DNA from: Vicinamibacteria bacterium
GTDB lineage: Bacteria > Acidobacteriota > Vicinamibacteria > Vicinamibacterales > 2-12-FULL-66-21
DNA: 6,355 nt
Direction of reading: 5' to 3'
Assembly: GCA_025937075.1 (NCBI GenBank)
Contig: JAICSD010000268.1
Location: 1-6,355, forward strand
The translations under genes were made by a program, and so were the position numbers. Below, one piece after another: positions 5,984 to 6,355 of this stretch. The notes below the pieces were generated by a model. It worked only from the letters and a program-made list of their open reading frames with translations. It was not told the origin of the DNA and made no database searches. The number at the start of each line of letters is the position of its first letter. The stretch's first letter is position 1.

Positions 5984-6355
5984 CTACTCTCTTCCCAAAC
6001 TTTTCCTCACCGCATCGAGCACGCCATTGATGAAGGGCACCGGCTCTTCCCCGCTGAAGGTGCGCGCCAGCTCGAGCGCTTCGTTGATGACGACCTTCGC
6101 GGGCGTCCTCGGCTCCGACAGCAACTCGTAGATCGCGAGCCGCAGCACCAGCCTGTCGATCACCACCATCCGCTCGACACGCCAGTTGTGCGCGTGCCGC
6201 GCGATGAGCGCATCCGCCTCGCCGACGCGCTCGATCGTGCCGCGCAGCAGCGCATCCGCGAAGCGCCGCGACTCGTCCGGCACGTCCGCCACATCGTCTC
6301 GATTCGCCCAGTAGGTGACGATGGCCTCGTGCGCGCCGACGCGGCCGACCTCCCA
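5984..6355 (-). CDS. nusB: Transcription antitermination factor NusB, C-terminal part (cut by right edge)
   Basis: The frame runs open from the right edge to TAG at 5984-5986 and shows the last 123 residues of a protein that usually has about 140-160. The visible sequence begins WEVGRVGAHEAIVTYWANR. It includes the family hallmark NWRVERMVVIDRLVLRLAIYELL, then VVINEALELARTFSGEE, FINGVLDAVRKSL and a short tail. NusB is an all-helical protein that, with NusE (S10), binds boxA RNA and prevents premature termination in rRNA operons. An in-frame GTG at 6290-6292 is internal, since conserved family sequence continues upstream of it; the true start lies outside. The gene is 117 bases upstream of lysS in the same direction. 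Confidence 0.93.
   Translation of the reverse strand, partial: WEVGRVGAHEAIVTYWANRDDVADVPDESRRFADALLRGTIERVGEADALIARHAHNWRVERMVVIDRLVLRLAIYELLSEPRTPAKVVINEALELARTFSGEEPVPFINGVLDAVRKSLGRE

Noticed and set aside
5984..6292. NusB starting at the GTG at 6290-6292
   Set aside because: Upstream codons continue NusB-like sequence (WEVGR, TYWANR) to the right edge, so the gene is cut by the window and the GTG is internal.

Overview
The window is GC-rich and carries a run of bacterial housekeeping genes, all on the minus strand. In transcription order (right to left) they are: nusB (3' part), lysS, a lolC/E-type permease gene, lolD, a small exported protein of unknown function, a RidA-family protein, and clpC (5' part). 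A lipoprotein-export permease (LolC/LolD) implies a Gram-negative, outer-membrane organism. ClpC, the NusB and RidA sequence style, high GC and the nusB-lysS-lolC-lolD order fit an Acidobacteriota-like soil or environmental bacterium. That placement is an inference from recalled protein style, not from a marker search.

Right part (about 3126-6355): nusB ends at 5984. A 117-base gap with a palindromic repeat follows, then lysS (5866-4355). lolC begins inside the lysS stop codon (TGATG overlap at 4353-4357). The lysS reading frame is complete and well conserved, except for one in-frame TAG at 5051-5053. It replaces the invariant glutamate of class II motif 2. This is the most notable observation in the window. 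Three other genes here (nusB, lolC, the small exported protein) appear to end at TAG, so a general recoding of TAG is unlikely. A sequencing error, a strain-level nonsense mutation or local suppression are the options.

Middle part (about 1580-3125): between lolC and lolD lies a 182-base imperfect palindrome (2931-3112) that looks like a REP/MITE-type non-coding element. lolD (2883-2206) is a complete ABC ATPase. After it comes a gene for a 134-residue protein with a signal peptide, an excellent ribosome binding site, and a terminator-like hairpin behind it. A second strong hairpin lies before the RidA-family gene.

Left part (1-1579): the RidA-family gene (1579-1193) belongs to the group lacking the arginine of classical imine deaminases. 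clpC (947 to beyond the left edge) has its own near-consensus sigma-70-type promoter at 1002-1030 and a ribosome binding site. No CRISPR array, tRNA, rRNA, transposase or phage gene is visible. Apart from the lysS stop codon and the two palindromic intergenic elements, the window reads as ordinary core genome.
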